Below, in pieces: positions 1-9,952 of a stretch of DNA of 64,000 nucleotides (its first letter is position 1; every line of letters starts with the position of its first letter). The stretch comes from Lentisphaerae bacterium WC36 (GTDB taxonomy: Bacteria; Verrucomicrobiota; Lentisphaeria; Victivallales; SZUA-371): NCBI GenBank assembly GCA_020683205.1, contig CP085689.1:1860001-1924000 (forward strand). The letters are read 5' to 3'. A model generated the notes under the pieces. It was not told where the DNA came from, searched no databases, and worked only from the letters and a program-made list of their open reading frames with translations. The position numbers and the translations under genes were made by a program.

Positions 1-1689
1 CCTACACTCGTACATGATATTCTCAAACGATATGAAAACGATACTCCTATTGGTCGATTTGAAAAAGATGGTAATAACTTTTTTTTGAAACTAACTGGAA
101 GTTTACAGGATACAGATATTATTCGCAAATTGCCTATAAAAAGAACTGCAGGTCATGTCGTAAGACTTGACGAAATAGCAAAAGTTTCAAGAAGGTTAGA
201 CAAAGTAAAAACTATAGCAATGTTAAACACTAAAGAAGGTAGTTTTGAACCTATTTTATCTATAAATATTTTAAAAATGCCAGGTAAAGATACCGTTAGA
301 TTAGTTGAAAAAGTAAAAGAAGCTATAACTCAGTTAAGACAACAAAAAGATTGGCCTAATAACATTAATTACGAAATTGTAGCAGATGAATCCGAACTAA
401 TTTTTGAAAGTTTAGAAAAATCATTTAAAAGTGCATGGCAAGCATTTTTAATTGTTTTTTTAATTTTATTTATGATGCTATCATGGCGAGAAGCTATAAT
501 TGCATCAACTGCTATTCCATTAACGTTATTAGCCTCAATTATAATTATTTGGTTTTTAGGATATTCGTTCAACATTATGGTAATTATTGGCGTGATTTTA
601 GCACTGGGGTTATTAGTAGATGACTTTATACTGATTATGGAGGGGATGCATGAAAATTTTTATATAAAAAAACTTAGTTTTGCAAACGCTACAAAACGAA
701 CTATTCAAAATTATGCAATTCCATCTTTATCTGGTTCACTAACTACAGTTATGGTGTTTATTCCTTTAGCTCTTATACCAGGAGTTGATGGTAAATTTTT
801 AAGGTTAATACCAGTTACTACTGCCGTATGTTTAATTATGTCTTATTTTATTTCGATTTTTATTGCAGTACCTCTTTCTGGATTATTACTAAAAGATAAA
901 CTCCAAAATTATATAAAGTTAAAAGGACCTAGCACTGTTGATAGAATATCAAAAAAGATTGAAATTTTTCTCCTTAAAACTTTAAAAAATTATATTTTAA
1001 CAAGTCGCTTGAGAGCTTTTAGCTATATAGTTATGTCTTTAGTTTTATTCATTTTATTTATGGGAGCTAAATTAGTCATCCCATCAAGACTATATGCAGA
1101 CGAAGATAGTAGAAATATAGGTATTACAGTTGAATTTCCAGCAGATACAACTATTGAACAAACAACAAAATATGCAAAAGAGATTGGAGATGAATTAGCT
1201 CAGAAAAAATATTTTAAATATGTTACAAAAAATATTGGTAAAAAGGATTCATATATTACAGGTTCACTGATATCGATGATGAATGAAACTCAAGCTCCTT
1301 ACTTATTAGGGTTTGACTGTTTGTTATTACCATTAAAACAACGTGATAAAGAAAGTTTTGAATATGTAGATGAATTAGAAAATCTAGTTAAATATTTAAC
1401 CAGTAATATTGCCGGTAGCAAAGTTCATGTTACTGCAGCACTAGGAGGTCCCGAACAAAAAGATCCAATCCAAATTGATATCACAAGTAATGATTTAAAC
1501 CAACTAATCAAAGCAGCAAGCCAAGTACAAAAAGCATTAAGTACTATTCCTGGAGCAATTGAAATTTGCAATAATTTAGGTCAACGAAGGTTAGAAGCCT
1601 CCTTTATACCTAAACGTGAAGCTTTAGATTTTTATAAAATAAATGAATTAAATTTAGCTTTACAATTGAATTTTTTATGGATTATATAG
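1..1689 (+). pseudogene. RND efflux pump inner-membrane permease, N-terminal portion (5' cut by window, frameshifted)
   Basis: The frame is open from base 1, so the gene begins upstream of the window. The 562 visible residues match the porter and first membrane half of an RND (AcrB-like) proton-driven exporter. A run of membrane segments includes LGLLVDDFILIMEG, where the paired aspartates (codons 207-208 of the visible part) occupy the proton-relay position in TM4. In AcrB these are residues 407-408, so about 200 residues should lie upstream. The frame runs into a stop at 1687-1689 just after a six-T tract (1671-1676), while the homologous sequence continues at once in the next frame (see the following entry). 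Adding one T restores a continuous protein. I see this as an inactivated gene or a slippage site; a sequencing error is also possible. The adjacent membrane-fusion protein, if any, is outside the window. Confidence 0.85.
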
Positions 1690-2576
1690 AAGTTTCAAAG
1701 TTTAGGACAAATGAAATTGATGAAGATTTAGATGTTATGCTAGGTACCTATTGGCAAAGCCGTAAAGGGAAAATCGGTGGACCAGGCAGCTGGCAGGAAG
1801 TCAATAAAATATTTATTATTAATGATGCAGGAATAAAAATTCCATTAATGTCCTTGTTAGAGCGTTCATTTGGAAGTTCAATTCCTACTATTATTCATAA
1901 AAATGGTGTTAGGTGTGCTACTGTATCTGCAAAGGTTTTTCAAACAACACCTACTGATATTGAAGAACAATTAAAGCCAAAATTAGACGAAATAAGCAAA
2001 AATTGGCCAGCTAATTGTAATTATGAATTATCGGGAGAAGTTTCTTCATCTGCTGACACATATTCATCCTTAAATAAAATATTTTTTATTGCAATGGTTA
2101 TAGTGTTTTCGATTTTAGCACTACAGTTTAATTCTTTTTTGCAACCAATTATTATTTTATTTTCTGTAATATTTGCAATTACTGGAGTTTTTGCAGGCTT
2201 CTTTTGGTTCGATATAACGATGTCTTTTAACGCCGTAATTGGCATTATTGCCTTAATAGGAATTGTGGTTAATGATGCAATTATAATGATAGACACAATG
2301 AATCGTTATGTAAAAAATGGTTTAAATGTCAAAGATGCAGCCGCGAAGGGTGCAAGTGATAGATTACGACCTGTTTTTATAACAACAATTACTACAGTTT
2401 TAGGTTTGATACCTTTGGCTATATCTGACAATGCTTGGATGCCTTTGTGTTTAGCAATTATTTTTGGTCAATCATTTACTACTTTAATTTCCGTGTTTCT
2501 AATACCTTCGTTATTTTTATTATTGACATCAGAAAAAAATGAACTTAAGCTAACAAAAGATCAATTATTTTTCTAA
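1677..2576 (+). pseudogene. RND efflux pump permease, C-terminal portion (second half of the frameshifted gene)
   Basis: These 299 residues continue the RND permease in the frame one base away from the upstream part, overlapping it by 13 nt. They hold the second porter segment and the last membrane block: a transmembrane helix near residue 135, then GIIALIGIVVNDAIIMID and LRPVFITTITTVLGLIPLA, which are typical of TM10-TM12. The lysine of AcrB TM10 (K940) is replaced by Asn in the VVND motif, as in many non-proteobacterial relatives. The ATG at 1677 is only the first in-frame codon; no ribosome binding site precedes it, so independent translation is unlikely. Together the two parts span at least 860 residues of a protein that is usually about 1030. 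No clear terminator follows. Confidence 0.85.
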
Positions 2577-2924
2577 AAAATGAAGAAGATTGTACAAAAT
2601 AATTCACCTCAAAAAGTTATCTAACTTTCTAAATATCGACTTAAAAAAATAATTGTAGATTTGGGAAAAATTAAATTTTCTTTTGCCATTTTCAATCCAT
2701 TTAACGCCATAAGGTGACGGTCTATCTAGTCGATCATAATCAACGATGGCCATGATAACTTCTCAATTTGATTGTCGATGGTTGCTATTTGATTGCTAAT
2801 CAATACAACAAAATAGCGAAAAATGCAAGCAAATAGAAAAAAATAAATTTCGTTTAAAAAGGTTTATTTTGAGGCTAAAACAACCATTTGAGGGTGATTT
2901 TGTTATTTTTGGAAAAGTGAATTG
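2577..2924. other. Intergenic, no gene seen
   Basis: This 348-nt stretch lies between the RND pseudogene and the 3' end of tmRNA. I find no convincing open frame or RNA gene on either strand. An imperfect hairpin with a T-rich 3' side (about 2880-2905, read on the minus strand) could end tmRNA transcription, but it is weak. Confidence 0.6.
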
Positions 2925-3276
2925 TGGAGATGGGGGGAATCGAACCCCCGTCCTAAAGTGGCATCTTGGAAACTTCTACATGTTTGTTCCATTTACATTG
3001 TTTTTCGTCCGCCGAACATGCCAATGGACAGGCATTTCTTTAGACTAGCGTTAATAAAAATCTCATCAAAAGCCTTAACACCTAACTTTTAACCAGGGTT
3101 ATTTCTGATGATTCGTTACCCTATAACCCATCGGGTAGGAATCATAGCAGTCATTATGCTGCTAGTGCGTAATCTTCGTTTGCACTTATTGTTTTGACCG
3201 ATGATTTACGAGGCCAACGATCATCCTCGACATGCAATTAACAATAAGCCTACTCAGTCGAAACCGTGTCATCCCC
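2925..3276 (-). ncRNA. ssrA: Transfer-messenger RNA (tmRNA)
   Basis: tmRNA rescues stalled ribosomes and tags the nascent protein for proteolysis. On the minus strand the RNA starts GGGGATGACACGGTTTCGAC, the conserved tmRNA 5' end. It ends with a T arm (GGGTTCGATTCCC) and CATCTCC, which pairs with the 5' GGGGATG to form a seven-pair acceptor stem. The resume codon is GCA at 3183-3181. The tag frame reads ANEDYALAA and stops with TAA at 3156-3154, followed by TGA. It is a one-piece tmRNA of about 352 nt with the tag located about 95 nt from the 5' end. After the discriminator A (2925) the genome reads CAA, so the 3' CCA is not encoded and must be added. Its partner SmpB is not in the window. 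Upstream on the minus strand, TTGAAA (3306-3301) and TATACA (3285-3280) may be a promoter, but the spacing is short. Confidence 0.97.
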
Positions 3277-3760
3277 ATATGTATACAATATGAAGAAGCT
3301 TTTCAACTAAAAGCTCTTTAACAATTAATAGAATGCTTTTCGTTTAAATTGCAAATCATTTGACTAAAATTTAATAATTTTTAAGTATAATTGAGTTTCT
3401 TATCAATAATGAAATTTCAAAACCTGAATATTATATTATGGCACTTCATAGTTTATAAACTAAATAAAGGATAAGTATGTTTTTTACTACTACAATTTAA
3501 CTTAAATACAACATCAGAAAAAACTACAAGTTATTAAGGACAATAATAAGTATGCAGGCCTGTAAATCAGTTTAAATTTGATACTCAACAGAAAAAAAAT
3601 TAAAAATGATTATAAGAACAAAGCGAAGCAAAAAATTACAATTAAAGATATTTCATAACAAAACATGCAAGGGTTTTACAAACTCAAATGGGAACAAAAT
3701 TGTACATTGTGACAGTTTTTTTAATTAAAAACAATAAAAACCCCTAAATAGGCTTATTTA
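3277..3760. other. Intergenic between tmRNA and the GH3 terminator, no gene seen
   Basis: This AT-rich stretch of about 480 nt carries the upstream region of tmRNA. No open frame longer than a few dozen codons has coding character, and I see no tRNA or riboswitch-like fold. Confidence 0.55.
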
Positions 3761-3801
3761 AAAATAAAAAAATCTTAGCTAAATTAACAGCTAAGATTTT
3801 T
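3761..3801 (-). terminator. Rho-independent terminator of the GH3 gene
   Basis: A 12-bp perfect inverted repeat (AAAATCTTAGCT at 3769-3780, AGCTAAGATTTT at 3789-3800) is followed on the minus strand by a T-rich run. It sits 27 nt past the GH3 stop codon. Confidence 0.85.
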
Positions 3802-3827
3802 GTAAAATATTGAATCACGTTAAATCA

Positions 3828-6701
3828 TTAATCATTTCCTTTCCAAGCAGGAGATTGAATTTCAATGATTTTGAATTTGTCAATGTTTTTATCACCACCA
3901 ACAATAATTTTTAATTCAGCTATACCATCTGGCTTAAAACGATATGTTTGCATTTTTTTAGGACCTTTTTTAGTAGTACCTTTGTAAACTGTCACCCATT
4001 GTCCACCTCCAGCATTTGCCTTAATTTCAAACTCATATTTATCATTACCTCCCCAATGAATACTAACTGAATCTGTTTTAATGTTTTGATTCATTGTCAA
4101 AACAATTTCATCATTCAAAAATGAAGTTGACCAACATGTTTTTTGATCATTATCAAATGCATTTGGTAAGGCTTCTGAATTATTTGTAGCACGTACATAT
4201 TTCATTTTGTCCAAAATACTTGTAGTATTAAGATCTTTGCCTTTTAGGTTAGCTAATTGAACACTATTTTCAACCACAGTGAAATTACCTTTTAGCTTAA
4301 TATCAGCTGAAGAAGCTCCTATCATAATATTAAATTGTCCTGGCTCAACCACCCACTTCATATCTTCATTTAACAACTGTAAATCTTTTGGTCTAATTGT
4401 AAATGAAACATTTTTTATTTCACCTTTTTTAAGTTTAAGGCGTTCAAAACCACGCAAATTTTGCTCATAAGTTGTTACCGAACTCACCACATCACGAGTG
4501 TAAAGTTGAACAATTTCATCACCATCATATTTTCCAGTATTTGTCACATCAAAACTAATTGTCACATTATCATTTTTGGTAATCACTTTTGGTGAAATTT
4601 TTAAATTACTATATTTGAATTTTGTGAAACTTAACCCATAACCAAACGGGTATAATGCTCCAGCATTTTCAGCAGCACCAGCAGCAACTTGAGATGAAGG
4701 CTTACAAGGGAAATTCAATGGAATTTGTCCAACAGTTTTTGGTACTGTAACCGATAATTTACCACCTGGATTATAGTCACCAAAAATTACATCTGCTACA
4801 GCTGTACCGCCATGTGATCCTGGATAAAATGCTTGAATAATCGCATCAGCATTAGCATTTGTCCAATTAATTGCTAACGGACGACCACTAATTACCACCA
4901 CAATCATCGGTTTATTTGTTTTCTTTAATTCTTTTAATAATTGTAATTGACGCCCTGGTAATTTCAAACTCGTACGTGATTTATTTTCGCCACAAGTGCG
5001 TCCATTTCCACCTACGACAGCCACAACAACATCAGATTTGTTTGCCGTTGCTACTGCTTCATCAATCATTTTTTGCTCTTCAGTAGTTAAAGGCATGTCT
5101 ATTAATTCACTTTTTGGCCAATATTTGTCAACAATATTACAACCTTTTGCATAATTAACTTTGAAATTATTTGTAGCTTTGTCATTTAATCCGTCAAGAA
5201 CTGTTTTTACATCAACAGCTAACGGTCCATAGTGAGTCAAAGCGTATTTTGCATCGTCAGCATTAGGACCAATTACAGCAATACTTTTAACATCTTCACG
5301 TTTTAATGGCAATGTATTATTTTTATTTTTTAATAATACTAATGATTCACGGCTCGCTTGTAAAGCTATCTTATTATTTGTCACACTATTAACAACTTTA
5401 TCTGCTTCAGCTAAATTTTTAACATATGGCTGATCAAAAAGTCCTAGCTTAAACTTTACGCTCAAAACATCAGCAACCATACGGTCTATTTGTTCCATTG
5501 GAATTTGTTTTTCAGCAATTAATTCGCGTAATGGCTTAATATAACTATCTGGACTTCTAAAAGTACAACGAACATTTAGCCCTGCGATTACTGATTGACG
5601 AACTGCATCCTTATAATCTGGAGCTGTGCGATGCTTATTATACATATAAATTACAGCGTCGCTATCTGACACCACATAGCCTTTAAACCCAAAGTCATCA
5701 CGAAGGCGTTTTGTTAAATAATAATGACTTCCCTGTACTGGCACGCCATCATAATCGTTATATGAGCTCATCACACCCAAAATTCCAGCCTGTTGAATAA
5801 CTTCTTTAAATGGATACATATGAATATTTTCGCCCTCACGAGGTGAAAATTGTGGATCAACACGTGAAAATCCCTCACGTGCACCTTTATTATTACTGTA
5901 CAAACAATAATGCTTTGCAGTTGAAGCCACTTTCATATCTTTTTGAAGCCCTTTTGCCATCTCAATACCTAATTGAGCAACCATATATGGAGATTCACTA
6001 TAAACTTCTTCATAACGTCCCCAACGCTGATCGCGACCAACATCAAGAATTGGTGAATAAATATTGGTGTACCCCATTAAACGACCTTCGGTAGCGGTTA
6101 TTTCACCAATTTTTCTAACCAAAGCTCTATTCCATGTTTGCCCAATTGCCAACTGAGTTGGAAAATTAGTTGCTTTATATGCTTCAACACCACGAATCCC
6201 TTCGTTAGTAAAATCTGCAGGAATACCAAGGCGAGTTTCTTCAATAAACCATTTTTGAACTTCATTCATAGCACGAGTATGACTAGATGCTGGCCATGTG
6301 AATTCACTTTTTAATGGCTGACGCCCCCACTGTAAAAAACCATTTAAATGTTCATCAATAGCTCCAATACCATCTTTCCATATTTTATTTTTCCAACCTT
6401 CATTTGGCACCGCATCTTTTAATACCCTTTTATAGCCATATAATGTTGCCATCTGACAGGTTTTTTCATTTACATTCATTCTGCTTAAAAGATCTGCTAC
6501 ACGCTCTTCAACGCTCTTTGATTGATCCTCATAAATGTCTTTTTTGCCATTTTTATTTAAGTCAATCCAACCTTTGTGGTAGATATCTTTCATTGGTGTC
6601 ATTGTATAGCTTGCATCAGCGGCAAACAGTGAACATAAACTACTAAATGCCAATGTTATAAAGACAAATTTTCTTTCTTTTTTCACCATTTTGTTTTTCA
6701 C
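3828..6701 (-). CDS. Secreted glycoside hydrolase family 3 (beta-glucosidase/beta-xylosidase type)
   Basis: This 957-residue exported enzyme should remove non-reducing-end sugars from oligosaccharides. A signal peptide (residues 1-27, probable cut after SLFA) is followed by a canonical EF-hand-like loop, DLNKNGKKDIYE (47-58), seen in many Bacteroidetes-type GH3 enzymes. The GH3 N-terminal barrel carries KH at 263-264 and the nucleophile Asp346 in GYVVSDSDAV. The C-terminal sandwich domain spans about 450-690, a fibronectin III-like domain about 710-800, and the last ~140 residues (with DNDQKTCWSTS) resemble a discoidin/F5-8C carbohydrate-binding module. The sub-specificity cannot be read from sequence. 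The gene stands alone with its own terminator. The start at MKNKMVKK precedes the signal peptide; MVKK four codons later is an alternative. Confidence 0.93.
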   Translation of the reverse strand: MKNKMVKKERKFVFITLAFSSLCSLFAADASYTMTPMKDIYHKGWIDLNKNGKKDIYEDQSKSVEERVADLLSRMNVNEKTCQMATLYGYKRVLKDAVPNEGWKNKIWKDGIGAIDEHLNGFLQWGRQPLKSEFTWPASSHTRAMNEVQKWFIEETRLGIPADFTNEGIRGVEAYKATNFPTQLAIGQTWNRALVRKIGEITATEGRLMGYTNIYSPILDVGRDQRWGRYEEVYSESPYMVAQLGIEMAKGLQKDMKVASTAKHYCLYSNNKGAREGFSRVDPQFSPREGENIHMYPFKEVIQQAGILGVMSSYNDYDGVPVQGSHYYLTKRLRDDFGFKGYVVSDSDAVIYMYNKHRTAPDYKDAVRQSVIAGLNVRCTFRSPDSYIKPLRELIAEKQIPMEQIDRMVADVLSVKFKLGLFDQPYVKNLAEADKVVNSVTNNKIALQASRESLVLLKNKNNTLPLKREDVKSIAVIGPNADDAKYALTHYGPLAVDVKTVLDGLNDKATNNFKVNYAKGCNIVDKYWPKSELIDMPLTTEEQKMIDEAVATANKSDVVVAVVGGNGRTCGENKSRTSLKLPGRQLQLLKELKKTNKPMIVVVISGRPLAINWTNANADAIIQAFYPGSHGGTAVADVIFGDYNPGGKLSVTVPKTVGQIPLNFPCKPSSQVAAGAAENAGALYPFGYGLSFTKFKYSNLKISPKVITKNDNVTISFDVTNTGKYDGDEIVQLYTRDVVSSVTTYEQNLRGFERLKLKKGEIKNVSFTIRPKDLQLLNEDMKWVVEPGQFNIMIGASSADIKLKGNFTVVENSVQLANLKGKDLNTTSILDKMKYVRATNNSEALPNAFDNDQKTCWSTSFLNDEIVLTMNQNIKTDSVSIHWGGNDKYEFEIKANAGGGQWVTVYKGTTKKGPKKMQTYRFKPDGIAELKIIVGGDKNIDKFKIIEIQSPAWKGND

Positions 6702-6950
6702 TCCATAAAATTTAAAATTTCCACATAAACACGGTGAATATACCGTTATTTAACTAGCTTCGCAAATTTTTTCTACAAAATAATAGTCAACATTTCCATT
6801 TTAGCCCCACATTAATGGAAAACTTTCACAAATATTATAAAATCAATACATGATTAAACAATTAAATAATTAGCTTGAATAAATTTCAAATGTAATGAAT
6901 TCCTTTCCTTTTATATTAAAGCCCAACATAATAAAATTTAAATAAAAATA

Positions 6951-6996
6951 AAAAAAATGATCTGATATAAGAATTACTATATCAAACCATTTTTTT
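6951..6996 (-). terminator. Terminator of the pseudopilin gene
   Basis: A long inverted repeat (6951-6969 with 6978-6996, two G-U-type mismatches) begins and ends in runs of seven A and seven T. It lies 40 nt past the pseudopilin stop. The rest of the 6702-7035 gap holds only the GH3 upstream region. Confidence 0.8.
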
Positions 6997-7035
6997 ATAA
7001 CAAATTATTTTTAAAACCCTTCCAAATCAAATAAT

Positions 7036-7812
7036 TTATAAATCTACTATTTCTTTATGCTCATTCATATATTTTTTAAATTTAATTCCTGCCCTTATTT
7101 TTTGATCACCAGTTAAGTTTTGTTTTTTAAAATAAGCATTTTTAAACGTATTAGGCATTAAAGTTTCAACATGCATATCACCAAACAAAGCATTTGTTTG
7201 TCCAGAATGACAAAAATATGGAGCATGAACAGTATTATACATTTCAGCAACATTAATATCTGCATTATGCGGATTAATTGTCCAGCGAGATTTAAAAACA
7301 TCATTTTGATATTTCGCACTATCCATTAGCAAAACAGTATTTGTTGGTTGAGTCCATTTATTTACAACAATTTTTGACTCTCTATCATTAATACCACCAG
7401 CATAACTTAAAATTCCAGTAGAATCATTCAAATCACCACATGTAACCCCAAAGACTTGAGCTCCGTACCTTGGAGCCTCTGGATTAAACTCTAATTTATT
7501 ACAACGCAAAAATGGCTCATATGCAGGATTATTAATATACCCTAGCCCTTCTGGTTTTGATGTATCATTAATAATATGACCTGTTCTAATAACTTCACTC
7601 CAAACCGCATCTTTGTTATAACTTCCATTAATTAGCGCATTAGTATCATCTGAAACCAAAGTTAATATAATACCAACCTGTTTTTGATTATTAGAACAGT
7701 CAATCGTACGAGCTTTTTCTCGGGCAGCCCCCAACGCTGGCAACAACATTCCAGCTAATATTGCAATAATTGCTACTACAACAAGTAATTCTATTAGCGT
7801 AAACCTTTTCAT
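7036..7812 (-). CDS. Pseudopilin-like protein with prepilin-type N-terminal cleavage/methylation domain
   Basis: The protein has 258 residues from the chosen ATG. It begins [20 protein letters not shown], a type IV pilin/type II secretion pseudopilin leader, followed by [12 protein letters not shown] and a globular C-terminal part that ends with a FGDMHVETL-like motif. This architecture is expanded in Lentisphaerota and Planctomycetota, where dozens of copies per genome act in undefined export or surface roles. I chose ATG 7812 because AAAGG lies 6-9 nt upstream; the ATG 24 nt earlier adds MKLTERYV and fits worse. The residue before the conserved Phe is Arg, not the Gly normally needed by prepilin peptidase. 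A paralogue is at 36831-37598. Confidence 0.88.
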   Translation of the reverse strand: MKRFTLIELLVVVAIIAILAGMLLPALGAAREKARTIDCSNNQKQVGIILTLVSDDTNALINGSYNKDAVWSEVIRTGHIINDTSKPEGLGYINNPAYEPFLRCNKLEFNPEAPRYGAQVFGVTCGDLNDSTGILSYAGGINDRESKIVVNKWTQPTNTVLLMDSAKYQNDVFKSRWTINPHNADINVAEMYNTVHAPYFCHSGQTNALFGDMHVETLMPNTFKNAYFKKQNLTGDQKIRAGIKFKKYMNEHKEIVDL

Positions 7813-8208
7813 CACATACCTTTCAGTTAATTTCATTATATTAGTAAAATATTTTTACCAACTACCGATTATATACACCATAAAATTAGAATTTCAAATT
7901 TTTTAACTTAAAAATATAAGTATTAATAAATTATTCTTTTATAATGCTTTTTTTTAGTCTAAAATAGAGATTTTGTAATATTATATTTTTGCAAAGAGTT
8001 TTAAATAGCATCTTTAAATCAGTAATTATTTTTATATAGACAATTTAAATTAGAGATTTATAAAAAATATGTAGAACTCACAATATATTAGTTTTTTTAT
8101 TTTTAATATTATAGATAAAAAATGAGGGTTTAGTAAGACCATTTTCTCTAATATAAAAACTTAATGCTAAAACATTTAAGCATTGCTAGATTTTTTTCAG
8201 CGTATACA
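7813..8208. other. Intergenic, no gene seen
   Basis: Very AT-rich stretch of about 396 nt between the pseudopilin start and the end of the glycosyltransferase-like gene. Apart from the weak hairpin at 8163-8184 I see no feature; it should contain the pseudopilin promoter. Confidence 0.5.
8163..8184 (-). terminator. Weak hairpin, possible terminator of the upstream glycosyltransferase-like gene
   Basis: AATGCT (8163-8168) pairs with AGCATT (8179-8184) around a 10-nt loop, and on the minus strand is followed by AAGTTTTTA. It is short and AT-rich, so the call is tentative. Confidence 0.35.
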
Positions 8209-9726
8209 TTAACACAAGACAAATTGATCTAAATCACCAAAGCATATACGAGCTTTTTCTGGGTCAATAATATTTTTCAAAGCAAGAAATTTTCTTTTGT
8301 TTATACAATTTACCGCCACTTCAGTCATTAAAGTTAATTTTCCATCTTGCACGACTAATACAATGGCAAAGAGCTGTTTCAAAATATATTTTGTGCGTTC
8401 TTTGGAAAATGTTTCATCGCGTAGAGATTGCAAATTTTCAACCATAGCATTTAAATAGGTTAAACTAATTCTATCGCTAGTAGAGTGAATAATTTCGTTA
8501 ATAAAATTAACTATAAGCTCTTTTTTAATGCCACGTTGTAAATATTTTTCTTCTACTAAATGTACAGCCTTTTCAAGTTTAGTTAACCTTGAATATCCTG
8601 GATTCGCCCAAGAATACATCCCATGAACAGAGCCAGCATCATCTATAAATGAAAATTGCGCATACATACTTTCTCTTTTAAAATATTTTTGCATACGAGT
8701 CCAATATTTTTTCCCATATTCTTGAACAGCAGCTTCTTGTAATTTAGATTGATTTATTGGTAATGGCAAACTCAAATGATCATGAAAAAATTGTCCGACT
8801 TCCAAATAAGTATGCTGTCCTGTCATTAAATAACTTTCATGCATATGACCTTCATCAAGTAATGCTTTTTTTGTGAAAACACTTATCGAGCCTTTATGAG
8901 AAATTTTTTGCATTGTTTCATTTTTGAATATTTTTTCATTAGCGGCTAAAAATGCAGTATAATTTCTCTCTCGATAGGCTTTCAAAAGTTCATAAAAAAG
9001 TTCTTCAGTAAACATTGATTTATTTAATGCTTTATTTTGAGGATTATCCAAAAATGTTTTATACTGCCGTGCTTCTTGCCTTATTACTGACATATCACGT
9101 TGCAAATTATGCGCCATTTTATCAATTAATGGGCTTAAAGAGCCAATGCGTTCTGGTGATAAAATCATACACTGATTTTCGATTATAGGACGACCTTTAA
9201 TCATTAAAACACTAAGGTAAAACTCCAAACTACTACTGGACTCAAATTGCTGAATAATATCTGCTATTGAACGAGGAAAGTTACAAGGGTCAACTGATGT
9301 TAAATAATCAATGTCACTATAAATACCTCCGCAATGATTCAATGCCATCACTCGCACAATATTACTAATAGTTGTAAAACGTCCATGTTCTTGAAATAAG
9401 GTCAAAAGTTCACGAAATACACTGTGATATTTTAATAATAATGGCTCAATTTTTGCAACATAAAACCTACAATTATTCATAGTAACAGCATTAAATTTTA
9501 TATCAACGCCAACAAAACGAGGAGCCCAATTCAAAACATCAATATGGTTTCCAGCTCCAGTTTTTAAATAACAGCTCAACGCATTGTATGAATCAGCTGT
9601 AACCCACAGAACAAGCTCAAAATCACTACGTGAACGCCGAAAACATTCAACCCAGCGCCGAATAAATGATTTTAAGCTATATGGACAACTTGGCCCAGTC
9701 CAAACACAATGTAATAGTGATTTCAT
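8209..9726 (-). CDS. Stand-alone glycosyltransferase-like protein related to TcdA/TcdB toxin catalytic domains (copy 1)
   Basis: This 505-residue cytosolic-looking protein has no signal peptide or membrane segment. It opens MKSLLHCVWTGPSCPY and has LVLWVTADS near residue 40. It then has NIVRVMALNHCGGIYSDIDY (122-141): the R...GG(I/V)Y-x-D-x-D block that binds UDP-sugar and metal in large clostridial glucosylating toxins (GT44) and other DXD sugar transferases. IENQ (182-185) recalls the INQ motif of the same toxins. The Asp that normally precedes the conserved Arg by three residues is Asn122. Residues 340-505 (YSWANPGYSRL onward) are shared with the paralogue at 29911-31437 and do not resemble toxin translocation domains. 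Substrate and partner are unknown; transfer onto a protein is an inference. It is divergent from the operon that starts at 9953. Confidence 0.7.
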   Translation of the reverse strand: MKSLLHCVWTGPSCPYSLKSFIRRWVECFRRSRSDFELVLWVTADSYNALSCYLKTGAGNHIDVLNWAPRFVGVDIKFNAVTMNNCRFYVAKIEPLLLKYHSVFRELLTLFQEHGRFTTISNIVRVMALNHCGGIYSDIDYLTSVDPCNFPRSIADIIQQFESSSSLEFYLSVLMIKGRPIIENQCMILSPERIGSLSPLIDKMAHNLQRDMSVIRQEARQYKTFLDNPQNKALNKSMFTEELFYELLKAYRERNYTAFLAANEKIFKNETMQKISHKGSISVFTKKALLDEGHMHESYLMTGQHTYLEVGQFFHDHLSLPLPINQSKLQEAAVQEYGKKYWTRMQKYFKRESMYAQFSFIDDAGSVHGMYSWANPGYSRLTKLEKAVHLVEEKYLQRGIKKELIVNFINEIIHSTSDRISLTYLNAMVENLQSLRDETFSKERTKYILKQLFAIVLVVQDGKLTLMTEVAVNCINKRKFLALKNIIDPEKARICFGDLDQFVLC

Positions 9727-9879
9727 ATTTATTGTAATCTTTTAAATGTCTTTTCCGTAATTATAAAGTCTTTGCCAATTATTAGCAACCTTTTAGTAAT
9801 TTTGCTATTTTTCAAAACATATTAATTAATAATTAGTTACAAAATAACAACTTCATTTCTTCTTTTTTTATTTTTATAC

Positions 9880-9908
9880 TTGTATTTTTAATTTATTCGA
9901 ACTAAAGT
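9880..9908 (+). promoter_or_regulatory. Candidate sigma-70 promoter of the NifX/MinD/Mrp operon
   Basis: TTGTAT (9880-9885) and TAAAGT (9903-9908) are spaced by 17 nt and point at the gene starting at 9953. The predicted transcription start falls inside the palindrome at 9911-9924. Confidence 0.4.
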
Positions 9909-9910
9909 TA

Positions 9911-9924
9911 TTAGCATATGCTAA
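9911..9924. promoter_or_regulatory. Perfect 14-bp palindrome, candidate operator
   Basis: TTAGCATATGCTAA is its own reverse complement. It lies 29 nt before the first ATG of the operon and overlaps the predicted transcription start, a position suited to repression by a dimeric regulator. I cannot assign the regulator. Confidence 0.45.
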
Positions 9925-9952
9925 AAACCAACCCATAATTTAAGGTGTAAAA

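Noticed and set aside
2577-2924. Possible remnant gene or CRISPR-like repeats near tmRNA
   Set aside because: TTTGATTG-type words recur but without regular spacing; no repeat-spacer structure exists anywhere in the window.
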